Of a DNA stretch of 64,000 nucleotides, positions 42,935 to 50,893 are shown one piece after another. Numbering within the stretch: position 1 is the first letter of the stretch; each line of letters starts with the position of its first letter. Position numbers and translations under genes: made by a program. Origin of the DNA: Ruminococcus sp. OA3 (lineage in GTDB: Bacteria > Bacillota > Clostridia > Lachnospirales > Lachnospiraceae); contig NZ_JAKNTO010000001.1 in assembly GCF_022440845.1 (NCBI RefSeq), positions 2,170,001 to 2,234,000 on the forward strand, in the 5' to 3' direction. A model generated the notes under the pieces. The model did no database searches and was not told where the DNA came from. It was given only the letters and a program-made list of their open reading frames with translations.

Positions 42935-43159
42935 ATGAAAAAACATGTAAAGCGGGCATTGATATCCGTGATATTTTTGAGTGTGGCCGCATGTACAGCG
43001 GTACTTCTCATGGCTGAACATGTGAGTGGACTGGCGAGGACGACGGACAGTGTCAATCCTGTGATGGCAACCGCAGCGGCGCTTTCGGCTGCATTGGTCG
43101 GTATTCTGCTGTATGCTGTGCGCAACTGGAAGACAGGAAGAAAGATTCGTATATCTTAA
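42935..43159 (+). CDS. Small membrane protein, function unknown
   Basis: 74 residues with two predicted helices (ALISVIFLSVAACTAVLLMA and ATAAALSAALVGILLYAV) separated by about 20 residues. Basic termini suggest both ends lie in the cytoplasm. The start at 42935 follows GGGAGG at 42921-42926. It is the first gene downstream of the cluster promoter. I do not recognise the family. Confidence 0.65.
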   Translation: MKKHVKRALISVIFLSVAACTAVLLMAEHVSGLARTTDSVNPVMATAAALSAALVGILLYAVRNWKTGRKIRIS

Positions 43160-43395
43160 ATACATAACGAAATGGATATGACGCCCGACGGTGTTACCAC
43201 TGTAAATGAAAGTCGATTGCTCCATCCTTCGAATTTCCGCAATCGCCGCCGATATTCGCTATGCACGCTCTCGCGCTGCCTGCTCATACCGTCTTGCCCT
43301 TTAAAATCCATGAATTTGCTGGCAAGCATGGTTCATTTATGGACGCTTATCAGGGGCTTTCATAGTAAAATACATATTAGGATAAGGAACGAAAC
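43160..43395. other. 236-bp gap with GC-rich segment and antisense ORF
   Basis: No supported gene on the plus strand. On the minus strand, 43156-43311 is a 51-codon frame (starting MDFKGQDGMSRQRES) rich in Arg and Ser but with no ribosome site. The segment is richer in C/G than its flanks and may be an inserted repeat. The ATG of the next gene follows AAGGAAC. Confidence 0.35.
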
Positions 43396-45276
43396 ATGGA
43401 AAAACATAAATCCAGAAAAAGAGATATCGCGGCACAATGGTGGGCCAGGGCAATGATACTGGCGCTGCTGGATGTCATCCTGATTGCGGGCTCATATTTC
43501 ATGGCCCTGCTGCTGCGTTTTGATTTTTCGTATTCTCACATACCAGAACAATATATCCAGGGTTATGTGTGGTCGCTTCCATACTGGATTATCATTACCG
43601 TTGTCATCTACTATGCATTCCGGCTGTATCACAGCGTCTGGAGCTTTGCAGGTGTCTCGGAATTAATTCGGATGACGATGGCATATCTGGTTCTGGTGCC
43701 GTTATATGTCATTGGCTCTCTGATTATGAACCTGCACATGCCACGGTCTTATTATTTTATCGGCTGTGTGCTGAGCTATGGACTGACAACCGCCATTCGG
43801 TTTTCATACCGCTTTCTGAGAAGCTATACCAGCAGACACAGACAGCGGGTCGAAGGGATTCGAATGGAGCATATCATGATCATCGGCGCCGGTGCTGCGG
43901 GTCAGATTCTGATCCGTGAACTGCAGAGCAGCAGTCAGCTGCACTCTAAAGTATGCTGTGTAGTGGATGATAACCCTTATAAGAGAGGAAAGATCCTGGA
44001 CGGCATCCTGATCGAGGGTGACCGCCATGATATTCCGTATCTGGTGAAAAAACACGAGATCGACCGGATTATCTTCGCAATACCGACGGCCAGCGTTCAG
44101 GACCGAAAGGAAGTCCTGAATATCTGTAAGGAATGTAACTGTAAGCTGCAGACGGTGCCGGGCATCTACCAGCTGGTGAATGAGGAAGTGAGCGTCAGCA
44201 AGCTGAGAAGTGTGGAGATCACAGACCTGCTTGGAAGGGAACAGCTGAAGGTCAACAATGATGAGATCCTGAATGTCATCGGAGGCAAGACTGTTCTTGT
44301 CACGGGAGGCGGAGGTTCCATCGGCAGTGAATTATGCCGGCAGATCGCATCCGCAGATCCGAAGCAGCTGATCATCTTCGAAATCTATGAGAACAACGCC
44401 TACGACATTCAGCAGGAACTGCTCCGCACCTATCCGCAGCTGCATCTGGTAACACTGATCGGTTCTGTTAGAAATTCCAACCGAATCAACAGTGTGATGG
44501 AAAAATACCGGCCGGATGTTGTCTTTCACGCCGCGGCCCACAAACACGTGCCGCTGATGGAAGACAGTCCGAACGAGGCGATCAAAAACAATGTACTGGG
44601 TACATATAAGACGGCGATAGCTGCCGCCCGATACGGTGTTAAGAATTTCGTATTGATTTCCACAGACAAAGCTGTGAACCCTACGAATATCATGGGGGCT
44701 TCCAAGCGTCTGTGCGAGATGGTCGTACAGATGATGAACCGAAAGACGGAACAGACAGACTTTGTGGCGGTCCGCTTCGGCAACGTTCTGGGCAGCAACG
44801 GAAGTGTGATTCCGCTGTTCAAAAAGCAGATCGCCGACGGTGGTCCGGTGACTGTTACCGATCCGCGAATCATCCGGTATTTTATGACAATACCTGAAGC
44901 TGTGTCCCTGGTGCTGCAGGCATCCTACTATGCAAAGGGTGGAGAAATCTTTGTTCTGGATATGGGAGATCCTGTAAAAATCGATGATATGGCGAAGAAT
45001 CTGATCCGTCTTTCGGGATACGTTCCCGATGTGGATATCAAAATTGAATATACCGGCCTCCGTCCGGGTGAGAAGCTCTATGAGGAACTTCTGATGGATG
45101 AGGAAGGTCTTCAGGAGACAGAAAACAAACTGATCCATATCGGTCAGCCAATCGATATGGACGATGAGTGGTTCAAAACAAAGCTGCGCCAGCTGGATGA
45201 AGCGAGTTATCGCGAAGCCGATAATATAAAAGAGATCGTGGCGGAGATTGTGCCCACTTATCATCGGGAAACATAA
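43396..45276 (+). CDS. CapD/PglF-type UDP-GlcNAc 4,6-dehydratase (membrane-bound SDR)
   Basis: 626 residues. Four N-terminal helices (residues 15-130) and a first Rossmann-like domain (IIGAGAAGQIL) are followed by the SDR catalytic domain. That domain has VLVTGGGGSIGSELCRQI and the unusual catalytic triad region STDKAVNPTNIMGASKR, with Thr-Asp-Lys replacing Tyr-x-x-x-Lys, diagnostic of PglF/CapD/FlaA1 enzymes. It converts UDP-GlcNAc to UDP-4-keto-6-deoxy-GlcNAc at the membrane. The product is the substrate of the PglE-type aminotransferase at 46387. A LoaP leader separates the two genes. Confidence 0.94.
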   Translation: MEKHKSRKRDIAAQWWARAMILALLDVILIAGSYFMALLLRFDFSYSHIPEQYIQGYVWSLPYWIIITVVIYYAFRLYHSVWSFAGVSELIRMTMAYLVLVPLYVIGSLIMNLHMPRSYYFIGCVLSYGLTTAIRFSYRFLRSYTSRHRQRVEGIRMEHIMIIGAGAAGQILIRELQSSSQLHSKVCCVVDDNPYKRGKILDGILIEGDRHDIPYLVKKHEIDRIIFAIPTASVQDRKEVLNICKECNCKLQTVPGIYQLVNEEVSVSKLRSVEITDLLGREQLKVNNDEILNVIGGKTVLVTGGGGSIGSELCRQIASADPKQLIIFEIYENNAYDIQQELLRTYPQLHLVTLIGSVRNSNRINSVMEKYRPDVVFHAAAHKHVPLMEDSPNEAIKNNVLGTYKTAIAAARYGVKNFVLISTDKAVNPTNIMGASKRLCEMVVQMMNRKTEQTDFVAVRFGNVLGSNGSVIPLFKKQIADGGPVTVTDPRIIRYFMTIPEAVSLVLQASYYAKGGEIFVLDMGDPVKIDDMAKNLIRLSGYVPDVDIKIEYTGLRPGEKLYEELLMDEEGLQETENKLIHIGQPIDMDDEWFKTKLRQLDEASYREADNIKEIVAEIVPTYHRET

Positions 45277-45400
45277 TTTAGCAAATATTATCATCAATAC
45301 AAAATAGACAAATTAGAAGTTAAGTGTTAGAATCAATGAAGTAAAACGATTGCAGGCTTAAATCGTCGCATTGCCGCGTTTAAAAATGCAGGAGGTCATA

Positions 45401-45520
45401 TTGTGTTGCTGTTTACGCAGTTTCGTTGGATATGAGATGTCATATTCGGTCGAAATATGGGTGAAATGGCGAAGCATACCCTTTTGTGGTTATGCCGGGA
45501 AATTTTTTAAGAAAGCATAA
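45401..45520 (+). CDS. Possible 39-codon ORF with three consecutive Cys codons
   Basis: It starts TTG behind GGAGG (45391-45395). The predicted peptide begins MCCCLRSFVGYEMSYSVEIW and is basic with aromatic residues. An alternative GTG at 45403 in another frame gives only 10 codons. It could be a leader peptide or chance. Low confidence. Confidence 0.25.
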   Translation: MCCCLRSFVGYEMSYSVEIWVKWRSIPFCGYAGKFFKKA

Positions 45521-45561
45521 AATCCGGTGTATGATAGAATATTAATTTGGGAATGTTGAAA

Positions 45562-45589
45562 AGAGTCTGAGTGGTCAGGCTCTTTTTTT
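45562..45589 (+). terminator. Terminator immediately upstream of loaP
   Basis: AGAGTCTGA-GTGG-TCAGGCTCT (one G-U pair) is followed by seven T. It ends 52 bp before the loaP start, on the same strand, so transcripts from upstream must read through it. Confidence 0.85.
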
Positions 45590-45641
45590 AGTGCAAAATT
45601 TTTGCAATAGATCATTATTTTACTAACAGGAGGTGGCAACT

Positions 45642-46163
45642 GTGTGGTATGTGATTCAGGTCAAGGGCGGTACGGAAGAAAATATCAGGCAGCAGTGCCA
45701 GAGTACGATTTCATCTCCGGTGCTTGAGAAATGTTTTATTCCTTATTACGAACAATTGAAACGGTATCAGGGAAAGTGGAATAAAGAAAAGAAAATTTTA
45801 TTCCCGGGATACGTGTTTATGGTGAGTGATGAGGTTGAGGAGCTTTATTTTGAACTGAAAAATGTAATCGGCCTGACGAAGATACTCGGTGCCGGGAATG
45901 AAGTGATCCCTCTGAGTCAGGAAGAAGTTGAGTTTCTGAGACAACTGGGTTGTGATGAGCAGGTGCTTCAGGTGTCAGAAGGCGTGATGGAAGGCGGGAA
46001 CGTGGTGGTTACCAGGGGACCGCTGCAGGGACTGGAAGGCTGTATTAAAAAGATTGACCGGCATAAGCGAGTTGCATATCTGGGGATTGAGATGATGGGA
46101 CGGCTGGTGGAGACTCAGGTTGGGTTGGAGATTGTGGAGAAGAAGCAGCAGGTAAATGAATAA
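45642..46163 (+). CDS. loaP: LoaP-type NusG paralogue (transcription antiterminator)
   Basis: 173 residues. An N-terminal NGN domain (WYVIQVKGGTEENIRQQCQ, FPGYVFMVSDEVEELYFELKNVIGLTKILG) and a C-terminal KOW motif (VVVTRGPLQGLEGCIKKIDRHKR) are present. Such specialised NusG paralogues travel with RNA polymerase and suppress terminators in one long operon. LoaP is the Firmicutes branch, linked to polysaccharide and polyketide clusters. The start is GTG 45642 at 8 nt from AGGAGG (45628-45633); GTG 45633 would overlap that site. It is the first gene before the AT-rich cluster. Confidence 0.93.
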   Translation: MWYVIQVKGGTEENIRQQCQSTISSPVLEKCFIPYYEQLKRYQGKWNKEKKILFPGYVFMVSDEVEELYFELKNVIGLTKILGAGNEVIPLSQEEVEFLRQLGCDEQVLQVSEGVMEGGNVVVTRGPLQGLEGCIKKIDRHKRVAYLGIEMMGRLVETQVGLEIVEKKQQVNE

Positions 46164-46275
46164 TTATCAGGACAATAAAAAGTTTAAGCCATTTGAATCA
46201 AAGGTTTGGCTCAGTTCTCCGGCGATGCATGGACCGGAGCTTGGATATGTGACGGAAGCATATAAGATAAACTAG
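46156..46275 (+). pseudogene. N-terminal remnant of a DegT-family aminotransferase
   Basis: 39 codons then TAG. The peptide (NNYQDNKKFKPFESKVWLSS...) aligns without gaps to residues 1-37 of the intact aminotransferase at 46387: both have KPFE.KVWLSSP.M and Y V.EAYK.N. The remnant's TAG falls exactly at the TGG of the intact copy, after which similarity fades. It overlaps the loaP stop. Its codons are less AT-rich than the intact copy, consistent with the remains of a previous cassette. Confidence 0.85.
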
Positions 46276-46386
46276 ATGTCCAGGTAGGTGGCATTGCTTT
46301 ATTAACGGCATTACAATTTAGATACAATAAGACTAGAATTTAGATAATCAGAAAATCAAGTGAGACAATCAAAGGGAGAAAAAGAA

Positions 46387-47676
46387 ATGTATCGGAATGA
46401 TGGAAAATATAAACCATTTGAAAAGAAAGTATGGTTAAGTTCACCCACCATGTATCCGGATTCAATGGATTATGTGATGGAGGCTTACAAGACTAACTGG
46501 ATGAGTACTGTTGGAAAAAACATCAGTGAAGTAGAGAAGATGGCTTGCGAAAAGGTTGGTTGTAAATACGCTGTTGCACTATCCTGTGGAACTGCAGCAT
46601 TACATATGGCAGTGAAATTAGCGGGTGTGAAACGGGGAGATAAGGTTTTCTGTTCCGATATGACTTTTGATGCAACGGTCAATCCTGTTGTTTATGAAGG
46701 CGGTGTGCCGATATTTATTGATACAGAATATGATACCTGGAATATGGATCCAATGGCAATTGAGAAAGCGTTTGAAATTTATCCTGATGTAAGGGTTGTA
46801 GTGGTTGCACATCTTTATGGTACTCCCGGAAAAATAGACGAGATTAAGGCTATTTGTGATAAACATGGTGCAGTGATTGTAGAAGATGCTGCGGAATCTT
46901 TTGGTGCTACATATCAAGGTATTTGTACACATGGTGTAGATACACAGACAGGTAGTTTTGGAACATATAATGCAATATCATTTAATGGGAATAAAATAAT
47001 TTCTGGTTCATCCGGCGGTATGCTGTTGACTGATGATGAAGAGGCAGCGAATAAGGTCAGAAAATGGTCTACACAGTCTCGGGAGAATGCTCCGTGGTAT
47101 CAGCACGAGGAGCTTGGTTATAACTATCGCATGAGTAATTTGATTGCCGGGGTGGTAAGAGGACAGATGCCGCATCTAGAGGAACATATCGGACAGAAAA
47201 AAACTATATATGAGAGATATAAAGAAGGATTCAAAGGAATTCCGGTGAAGATGAATCCTTATGATGCGGAGAAGTCTGAGCCGAACTTCTGGCTGAGCTG
47301 CTTGATCATTGAAGAAGATGCCATGTGTAAGCAGGTCAGAGGTGAGTGCGAAGCACTGTATAATCCTGAGCATGGAAAGAGCTGTCCGACAGAGATTTTG
47401 GAAGCACTCAGTGGTATCAATGCTGAGGGCAGACCTATTTGGAAGCCAATGCATATGCAGCCGATTTATCGAATGAATGAGTTTGTCACTAGAGAGGGCA
47501 ATGGTTGGGCTAAGACCAATGCCTACATAAATGTTAGTTTAGGGGGAGTGGATGGTAGACCTTTGGATGTGGGAATGGATATATTCCACAGAGGGTTGTG
47601 TTTGCCGTCTGATAACAAGATGACAGAAAAACAACAGGATAGGATTATTGAAGTGGTAAATGCTTGCTTCAAATAA
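46387..47676 (+). CDS. PglE-type nucleotide-sugar aminotransferase (DegT/DnrJ/EryC1)
   Basis: 429 residues, PLP-dependent. The N-terminus VWLSSPTMYPDSMDYVMEAYKTNW is typical of the PglE group. The substrate loop is ALSCGTAALHMAVKL, a cofactor Asp lies in VEDAAESFGATY, and the Schiff-base lysine is Lys203 in FNGNKII. It should aminate UDP-4-keto-6-deoxy-GlcNAc made by the upstream PglF-type dehydratase. The start at 46387 follows AAGGGAG. It is the first complete gene of the AT-rich part. Confidence 0.92.
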   Translation: MYRNDGKYKPFEKKVWLSSPTMYPDSMDYVMEAYKTNWMSTVGKNISEVEKMACEKVGCKYAVALSCGTAALHMAVKLAGVKRGDKVFCSDMTFDATVNPVVYEGGVPIFIDTEYDTWNMDPMAIEKAFEIYPDVRVVVVAHLYGTPGKIDEIKAICDKHGAVIVEDAAESFGATYQGICTHGVDTQTGSFGTYNAISFNGNKIISGSSGGMLLTDDEEAANKVRKWSTQSRENAPWYQHEELGYNYRMSNLIAGVVRGQMPHLEEHIGQKKTIYERYKEGFKGIPVKMNPYDAEKSEPNFWLSCLIIEEDAMCKQVRGECEALYNPEHGKSCPTEILEALSGINAEGRPIWKPMHMQPIYRMNEFVTREGNGWAKTNAYINVSLGGVDGRPLDVGMDIFHRGLCLPSDNKMTEKQQDRIIEVVNACFK

Positions 47677-47687
47677 TAGGAGTCGTG

Positions 47688-48428
47688 ATGGGTATGGTGT
47701 ATTTTGGATTAGGATGCGTAGTCATAATCATTATTCTTGTAGTTTTAGCCATGATAAAAAATGATGATAGTCTCTACAGAAAAAGAAGTGAAATATTTCC
47801 ACATAAAAAAGGTTTTTATGAAAAGTATTTTAAGAGACCTTTAGATTTTATACTTTCGCTAAGTGCTTTGATTGCTTTATCACCAATCATTTTGTTAACT
47901 GGAGTTGCAGTAAGAACCAGATTAGGAAAACCTGTGTTATTTACGCAAGATCGTCCCGGTTTAGACAATAGAATATTTAAGATTTATAAGTTTAGAACAA
48001 TGAATGATAAAAGGGATGAAAATGGAAATTTGTTAAAGGATATTTATCGTTTGACGGCATTTGGTAAATTTTTAAGATCTACATCATTAGATGAGTTACC
48101 TGAGTTGTTCAATATAGTTAAAGGAGATATGGCGATTGTAGGACCAAGACCTCTCTTGGTTAGATATTTGGACCGGTATTCAGATGAGCAACGCAGAAGA
48201 AATGAAGTTCGGCCGGGTTTGACTGGGCTAGCGATGTCACGTGTTAGAAATAGTGCTGGTTGGAATAAGAAGTTTGAACTTGATACAAAATATGTTGATA
48301 ATGTTTCGTTTTTATTAGATGTTAAGATTATTCTTTGGACAATAAAAATTGTTCTAAAGAGGGAAGGAATCAATGAAACAGGAGGTACATCCGCAACGAA
48401 TAGTGAATTTATGGGGGATGAGAAATAA
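47688..48428 (+). CDS. Initiating sugar-phosphate transferase, PglC type
   Basis: A monotopic phosphoglycosyl transferase, 246 residues. An extra N-terminal helix (residues 3-24) is followed by the re-entrant helix KRPLDFILSLSALIALSPIIL. Substrate motifs are FTQDRPGLDNRIFKIYKFRTM, the catalytic Asp-Glu pair in TSLDELPELFNI, and VGPRPLL. It moves sugar-1-phosphate from a UDP-sugar to undecaprenyl phosphate at the inner leaflet. With PglF, PglE and PglD homologues here, UDP-diNAc-bacillosamine is the likely donor. The start follows TAGGAG. Confidence 0.92.
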   Translation: MGMVYFGLGCVVIIIILVVLAMIKNDDSLYRKRSEIFPHKKGFYEKYFKRPLDFILSLSALIALSPIILLTGVAVRTRLGKPVLFTQDRPGLDNRIFKIYKFRTMNDKRDENGNLLKDIYRLTAFGKFLRSTSLDELPELFNIVKGDMAIVGPRPLLVRYLDRYSDEQRRRNEVRPGLTGLAMSRVRNSAGWNKKFELDTKYVDNVSFLLDVKIILWTIKIVLKREGINETGGTSATNSEFMGDEK

Positions 48429-49327
48429 TGAAGTCAGTTTTAATTGGTGCAGTTGGATCAAGCAATGTAATGCTTGAGACAATGGTCAAAATTGGATTTC
48501 CGTTAAATTGTGTTTTTTCGTTAGATGATACTGGCTTGGAGAATGTATCTGGATATTATCCAATACACGAAACGGCACAAAAGTACGGCATTGATTACAG
48601 AAAATTTAGAAATATAAATGATGAGCAAAACGTTCGTTTGATTAAAAGTATTGAACCTGATTATATATTTGTAATTGGCCTGTCTCAGTTAGTAAAGAAA
48701 GATATTATTACTTCTGCAAAAATTGGTGTTATTGGTTTTCATCCGGCACCTTTACCTAAGTACCGTGGAAGATCCGCTAATGTTTGGCAAATGATTCTTG
48801 GTGAAAAAAAATCAAAAGTATCAATGTTTTTCATTGATAAAGGTATCGATTCAGGTGATATTCTTGGACAAGAAGAGTATACCTTTGAAGAAACCGACTA
48901 TCAATGTGATATTGGGAAAAAGATAAAAGATGCTGAAAAAGTATTGGCAGAGAGAGTATTAAATCAGATTATGGATGGTTCGCTAGTTGCAATGAAGCAG
49001 GATGAATCAAAGGCCACATATTGCTTAAAAAGAAGTCCTGAAGATGGGAGAATTAATTGGTCTGAAAGCATTCAGAAAATTCATCTTTTGATTCGTGCAA
49101 TATCGAAACCTTATCCCGGAGCTTTTTCAAACTATGATGGCAGGCATAAAGTGATTATTTGGAGAGCTGAGATGCACAAAAACGAACAATACATTGGCTT
49201 TCCAGGACAGATCGCACAGATAGATTCAAAGCATATAGATGTTGTGTGTAATGATGGTTTATTGAGAATTACGGACTGGGAAAACACAGATGACGTCAAA
49301 CTATTAGTAGGACATAAATTCTGGTAA
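48428..49327 (+). CDS. Sugar N-formyltransferase (Fmt-like)
   Basis: 299 residues of the formyl_trans_N fold, followed by a C-terminal domain. The active-site region reads GVIGFHPAPLPKYRGRSANVW and IDKGIDSGDIL (His and Asp of the triad). The usual Asn two residues before the His is a Gly here. It likely formylates a sugar amino group, using 10-formyl-THF, on the product of an aminotransferase in the cluster. It overlaps the previous gene by one base (TAATG). It is too divergent and too clearly in sugar context to be the housekeeping Fmt. Confidence 0.85.
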   Translation: MKSVLIGAVGSSNVMLETMVKIGFPLNCVFSLDDTGLENVSGYYPIHETAQKYGIDYRKFRNINDEQNVRLIKSIEPDYIFVIGLSQLVKKDIITSAKIGVIGFHPAPLPKYRGRSANVWQMILGEKKSKVSMFFIDKGIDSGDILGQEEYTFEETDYQCDIGKKIKDAEKVLAERVLNQIMDGSLVAMKQDESKATYCLKRSPEDGRINWSESIQKIHLLIRAISKPYPGAFSNYDGRHKVIIWRAEMHKNEQYIGFPGQIAQIDSKHIDVVCNDGLLRITDWENTDDVKLLVGHKFW

Positions 49328-49393
49328 AGTTTTTGCTTTTTATTGCATTTAGTTGTCTATGGAATTTAATAAAGAAGATAATAAGAGGGGGAA

Positions 49394-50092
49394 ATGAGAA
49401 ATTTTTTTAATGGTTCTCATTATTTAAAAATGAAAGTATTAGTAATTGCACCCCACCCAGATGATGAAGTATTAGGATGTGGGGGGACAATCGCAAAATA
49501 TGCAAAGCAAGGTGCAGAGGTATTTGTCGCGATTGTCACAAAAGGGATGAAACCTATTTTTTCTGAAGAACGTACTGAGATAACAAGACAGTATTGTAAG
49601 GATGCAGATGCGATGTTAGGTGTTAAAGAAACAATTTTTATGGATTTCCCTGCATCGATGATAGAAACCGTACCGCGATATCAGTTTAATTCGGCGTTTG
49701 ATACTTTGATTCAAAGAATTAATCCTGATATTGTGTTTCTACCACATCGTGGCGATATGCAACTAGACCACAAACTAGTCGTTGATGCAGCAATGGTTGC
49801 ATTGAGACCTAAACATGATCATGTTGTTAAAAAGATTTTGATGTATGAGACTCTTTCGGAGACAGGATGGGATATACCAAATACCACAAATGAGTTTATA
49901 CCGAATACATATGAAGATATCTCGTATTTTTTGGATCATAAGCTACATGCTTTGTCGTATTTTAATATGCAGATGGAGAGTTTTCCAAATTCTCGATCAT
50001 TGGAAGCAGTTAAAGCATTGGCTTTGTATAGAGGTGCGACTATGCGTCTGCACGCAGCTGAGGCGTTTTCCTTGGTGAGAGAAATAAATTGA
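49394..50092 (+). CDS. PIG-L/LmbE-family deacetylase
   Basis: A 232-residue zinc-dependent N-acetyl-sugar deacetylase fold. The metal motif is APHPDDEVLGCGG, with a later HRGDMQLDHKLV supplying His. Family members remove acetyl from GlcNAc-containing glycans or intermediates. Within this cluster it could free an amino group for formylation or acylation. The start at 49394 follows AGAGGGGG; an internal ATG at 49430 is possible. Confidence 0.9.
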   Translation: MRNFFNGSHYLKMKVLVIAPHPDDEVLGCGGTIAKYAKQGAEVFVAIVTKGMKPIFSEERTEITRQYCKDADAMLGVKETIFMDFPASMIETVPRYQFNSAFDTLIQRINPDIVFLPHRGDMQLDHKLVVDAAMVALRPKHDHVVKKILMYETLSETGWDIPNTTNEFIPNTYEDISYFLDHKLHALSYFNMQMESFPNSRSLEAVKALALYRGATMRLHAAEAFSLVREIN

Positions 50093-50145
50093 GATCTAAT
50101 TATTCAGTATTATCTGAGTGCTTATTATTAAAGGAGGATAGTTGT

Positions 50146-50892
50146 ATGAATGATAATAGAGAAAGCGCAGTTGTTACAGGTGCATCTGGTGGTATTGGAT
50201 GTGCAATCGTAGAACAACTCGCAAGTGAAAAGTATAATGTTTGGGCCTTAGTGCATCATAAAAATGAGGAAATCGAAAAAACATTTGATCAGGTTGCAAA
50301 GAAAAATGAAGTGGAAATTGAAATTGTTGAAGTTGAATTTCTGAATATGGATTTAATCAGTGATGCAATTAAGGCAATTATTAAGAGTGATAAAAATATC
50401 AGCGTATTGGTTAACAATGCTGGTATGCCGTACGACAAAACATTGAGTTTGACTTCAATGGTAGATCTTGAAAAGACGCTCCGAGTTAACTTCGTGATTC
50501 CATCGTATATCATACAATTGGTTTCAAGAGTAATGATTAAAAACAGAAAAGGATATATTGTCAATATTATTTCTCGTGCTGCAATGGAAGTGCGTTCAGG
50601 TACATACGCGTATGGTTCCAGTAAAGCTGCTCTTGCATGGGGAACACGTGCAACAGCAAAGGAATTGGCTGCATACAATATCCGAGTAAATGGTATTGCT
50701 CCAGGATTAACTGAGACAAAAATGGGCACTTTGAGAAGGTCAGAAGAATCTGTTCAGAGATATGTTCAAATAAACAATATTAAGAGACCAGCTAGACCAG
50801 AAGAGATTGCGAATGTGGTATCATTTTTGATTTCGGATAAGTCATCCTATATTTCGGGCCAGATTATTAGTGTTGATGGAGGAAGAATGTAA
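50146..50892 (+). CDS. Short-chain dehydrogenase/reductase (FabG-like)
   Basis: 248 residues, classical SDR. The cofactor motif is TGASGGIG, NNAG follows, the catalytic Tyr-x-x-x-Lys lies in YGSSK, and the C-terminus reads ISVDGGRM, as in FabG. Possible roles are a keto-sugar reductase or a 3-oxoacyl reductase working with the ACP at 57195. The sequence alone does not decide. The start follows AAAGGAGG; the frame open to 50089 lacks one. Confidence 0.9.
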   Translation: MNDNRESAVVTGASGGIGCAIVEQLASEKYNVWALVHHKNEEIEKTFDQVAKKNEVEIEIVEVEFLNMDLISDAIKAIIKSDKNISVLVNNAGMPYDKTLSLTSMVDLEKTLRVNFVIPSYIIQLVSRVMIKNRKGYIVNIISRAAMEVRSGTYAYGSSKAALAWGTRATAKELAAYNIRVNGIAPGLTETKMGTLRRSEESVQRYVQINNIKRPARPEEIANVVSFLISDKSSYISGQIISVDGGRM

Positions 50893-50893
50893 T

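Larger units (their letters stand above)
45277..45641 (+). other. loaP leader region
   Basis: 365 bp with no confident gene. A TTG-started 39-codon frame (45401-45520; MCCCLRSFVGYEM...) has GGAGG five bases upstream. A -10-like TAGAAT is at 45535-45540. A terminator follows at 45562-45589, just before loaP. This is the expected place for an RNA element read by LoaP or by the preceding transcription complex. Confidence 0.5.

Noticed and set aside
43172-43456. 94-codon plus-strand ORF between the small membrane protein and the dehydratase
   Set aside because: Overlaps the well-supported start of the dehydratase in another frame and has no ribosome site.
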